From assembly GCA_026390655.1 (NCBI GenBank), contig JAPLFN010000121.1:35488-79495 (forward strand): DNA of 44,008 nucleotides, read 5' to 3'. This stretch comes from Candidatus Kapaibacterium sp. GTDB lineage: Bacteria; Bacteroidota; Ignavibacteria; Kapaibacteriales; Kapaibacteriaceae. Positions within the stretch are counted from its first letter, which is position 1; each line of letters begins with the position of its first letter. Position numbers and translations under genes: made by a program. Shown piece by piece: positions 42,255-44,008 of this stretch. The notes beneath the pieces were generated by a model. The model was not told the DNA's origin. It saw only the letters and a program-made list of their open reading frames with translations, and did no database searches.

Positions 42255-42523
42255 GCAGGTACTCCGGATGCCTTCTCCATGATGTGGACGCTGAAGTCCT
42301 CCATCACAGGGTTGGAAAGGAGCTTGCTGCACGCATCCATCACAAGGCCATGCGCCGTTTCCTTGTCAGGAGCTTGCACGTCAAGCTCAATGTGCTTGCC
42401 GATGCGAACGTTGCCTAATGCCGGCATGTGCAGAGAATGGAGTGCATGTTCAACGGCCTTACCTTGAACATCAAGGATGGCTCGGCGGAGCGTTACTGTT
42501 ATCGAGGCGGTGTAGGTTTTCAT
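42251..42523 (-). CDS. purS: Phosphoribosylformylglycinamidine synthase subunit PurS
   Basis: PurS (90 residues) bridges PurL and PurQ in the three-subunit FGAM synthase. Family features are YTASITVTLRRAILDVQGKA at the N-terminus, then VRIGKHIELDVQAPD in the middle, and KLLSNPVMEDFSVHI near the end. It overlaps purQ by 4 bases and lies 4 bases downstream of pssA. purL is not in the window. Confidence 0.93.
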   Translation of the reverse strand: MKTYTASITVTLRRAILDVQGKAVEHALHSLHMPALGNVRIGKHIELDVQAPDKETAHGLVMDACSKLLSNPVMEDFSVHIMEKASGVPA

Positions 42524-42527
42524 ACAA

Positions 42528-43289
42528 TCACATTGTGAACGGATCTGGGTCTGCTTCTTCTACTGAGTCGTCACTATCTGAGCGGTCTCGCATAAAGAGT
42601 ACCAGGTGCCGGATAGCGCCGCCGATGAGATAGACAACCATGAACGGGAAAAGCGCCTTGCCGCCAGTGACTACGGACGAGACAATGCCTATCAAAAATA
42701 CGGAAAAGACGATGGGTCGTTGCCGTAAGCTACGCCATGACGGGCGCGGAATGTTGTCGTACTTAACGGTACTTACCATCGCCGCGGCCGTAAAAACGGT
42801 CACGAAAACGATCATCAATGGCTTCCAATCGGGTGGGAGGATGTCCGACGTATGCCATAAATAAACGTAGGACACAATTGTGAATGCCCCAGCCGGAATG
42901 GGCATGCCACGGAAGTACAGCTTGTCCTCCATGCTCGTGAGTTGCACGTTGAAGCGGGCTAGGCGCAGGACTCCGGCGAGAGCAGGAAGTGAAGAAAGCA
43001 ACAAACCCCATTGATGCCACTGACTGAAGAACACCACATAAAGGATGGCCGAAGGGGCTACGCCAAAGGAGACCGCGTCGCAAAGGGAGTCCAGCTCCAC
43101 GCCGAACTCAGACGTGCTCTTTGTGATCCTAGCAACTACACCGTCCAGCATGTCGAAAATGCCGGCCATCACCACGAGGAGGGTTGCCTGACTGATTCGA
43201 CCTTCAAACGCGGCTACAATTGCCGCAAAGCCGCAAAACAGATTGGCCAGAGTAAAGAGGTTTGGGATGACGGATCTAGTTACTCGCAT
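42528..43289 (-). CDS. pssA: CDP-diacylglycerol-serine O-phosphatidyltransferase
   Basis: PssA makes phosphatidylserine from CDP-diacylglycerol and serine in the inner membrane. The 253-residue protein has several membrane helices and the CDP-alcohol phosphotransferase motif DGVVARITKSTSEFGVELDS with the following DAVSFG, i.e. DGx2ARx8Gx3Dx3D, near residues 49-70. FNVQLTSMEDKLYFRGMPIPAG is typical of the Gram-positive/archaeal-type subclass. It follows psd directly (3-nt gap), so phosphatidylethanolamine synthesis is encoded in one unit. Confidence 0.93.
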   Translation of the reverse strand: MRVTRSVIPNLFTLANLFCGFAAIVAAFEGRISQATLLVVMAGIFDMLDGVVARITKSTSEFGVELDSLCDAVSFGVAPSAILYVVFFSQWHQWGLLLSSLPALAGVLRLARFNVQLTSMEDKLYFRGMPIPAGAFTIVSYVYLWHTSDILPPDWKPLMIVFVTVFTAAAMVSTVKYDNIPRPSWRSLRQRPIVFSVFLIGIVSSVVTGGKALFPFMVVYLIGGAIRHLVLFMRDRSDSDDSVEEADPDPFTM

Positions 43290-43292
43290 GGC

Positions 43293-43964
43293 TTAGGCTG
43301 TTGCGCTGCGAAGGCGAGCGAGAATTGTGTGGGCACTAATGACTTTATCGCCCGGACGCACGAAAACGTCTGCACTGGCGGGAACAACCACGTCCATACG
43401 CGACCCAAATTTCATCATTCCGAATCTCTTTCCAACGGTTACAACGTCTCCAACCTGGGTGTCATAAACGATCCTTCGAGCAAGAAAACCGGTGATCTGC
43501 TGATAGGCAATCCTACCGACGGCGTTTTCCAGAACGAAGATAGACCGCTCGTTTTCCGTGCTGGACTTTGGGTTGAACGCCATAAGATAGGCCCCGGGGA
43601 TGTATCTCGCTTCGAGAATGGTTCCAGAGGCCGGGTAACGATTCACATGGAGGTTCAACGGAGATAAGAAAATGCTGATCTGGGTGCCCGCTCCACCCAA
43701 TTCAGGGCTAAAGGCAACGGAATCGACATTGACCACCTGACCATCGGCTGGGGACATGATAAGGGCAGGATTTGTTGCCGCTTCAGAAAGTAGGGGGCGC
43801 TCGGCATCCCGGAAAAACCACAGCGTAAAACTGATGGTTAACACGCCAAAGGCGATGAGAATCACCTGCATAGCAGTGCCTACAGGCGATAGTGCCAGCA
43901 GAAGAAGGCAGGCGCCAATGCCCAACATGAGGAATGCGTTGTTATGTCCGTACGGGGTCAGCAT
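43293..43964 (-). CDS. psd: Phosphatidylserine decarboxylase proenzyme
   Basis: Psd turns phosphatidylserine into phosphatidylethanolamine and cuts itself to form a pyruvoyl group. The protein (about 224 residues) is the short Bacteroidota/Chlorobi type: two N-terminal membrane helices, LIMSPADGQVVNVD near 87, ISIFLSPLNLHVNRYPASG near 115, and the self-cleavage site in GMMKFGSRMDVVVP near 186 (GS). The frame stays open upstream to the window edge without a stop. The ATG at 43964 (MLTPYG) fits the family N-terminus, but a longer protein starting outside the window cannot be excluded. Confidence 0.88.
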   Translation of the reverse strand: MLTPYGHNNAFLMLGIGACLLLLALSPVGTAMQVILIAFGVLTISFTLWFFRDAERPLLSEAATNPALIMSPADGQVVNVDSVAFSPELGGAGTQISIFLSPLNLHVNRYPASGTILEARYIPGAYLMAFNPKSSTENERSIFVLENAVGRIAYQQITGFLARRIVYDTQVGDVVTVGKRFGMMKFGSRMDVVVPASADVFVRPGDKVISAHTILARLRSATA

Positions 43965-44008
43965 CACAGTTGAGAATTGGTCGGGGCGAAAGGTTGTAGG
44001 GTCATACC

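Overview
The window comes from a Gram-negative bacterium of the Bacteroidota/Chlorobi (FCB) assemblage, most likely a Kapabacteria-like lineage. The evidence is four secreted proteins ending in type IX secretion (T9SS) sorting-like domains with an SPNP motif, a PorD (DUF4835) homolog, lipid A genes (lpxB, lpxK), and a Bacteroidota-type TAnnTTTG promoter element in front of the tRNA. The lineage name is an inference from gene content, not a database match. The DNA is densely packed, with many ATGA overlaps and no gene-free gap above about 260 bases.

Layout. 1-8474 is the conserved translation/RNA cluster nusA (3' end), infB, rbfA, truB, ribF, rpsO, a terminator, then pnp. infB is broken by what looks like a loss of about 28 nt. 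8500-10181 holds a hairpin terminator, an SbtA-type transporter, a convergent DUF3817 membrane protein, tRNA-Asn and an 18-unit GTAACCCC tandem array. 10182-13523 carries recO, a CNNM/CBS transporter-like protein and a lipase-like lipoprotein. 13501-14967 (minus) holds a DUF3298 lipoprotein and a small T9SS cargo protein. 15033-18443 is lpxB, a DUF374 acyltransferase, lpxK and a C26 amidotransferase. 18435-20935 (minus) is an unusual pair: a helix-hairpin-helix protein with a predicted outer-membrane barrel and a small exported barrel-like protein. 20934-23684 is porD, a tadA-rsmI gene fusion and tmk. 23688-31465 is a tandem array of three paralogous secreted metzincin proteases. 31488-33271 has proline dehydrogenase and an exported EEP-family phosphodiesterase. 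33268-37591 (minus) has a GAF/degenerate-GGDEF membrane protein and two related exported proteins of unknown function. 37688-39173 (minus) is sucD and ndk. 39240-39641 is an OsmC protein. 39628-43964 (minus) is a mixed operon psd, pssA, purS, purQ, tatA, tatA/B, gatA.

The most interesting signal is not a gene. The word AAGGGGCT (or its complement) occurs 17 times by hand count, and AGGGGGCT 10 times, where about 1.3 each would be expected by chance. It occurs on both strands and in all three reading frames. It also forms an inverted pair between rpsO and pnp, a layout like that of DNA-uptake words in Neisseria and Pasteurellaceae. A second, separate repeat family (GTAAC units of 7-8 nt) forms a long array upstream of recO and supplies the stop codons of three genes.
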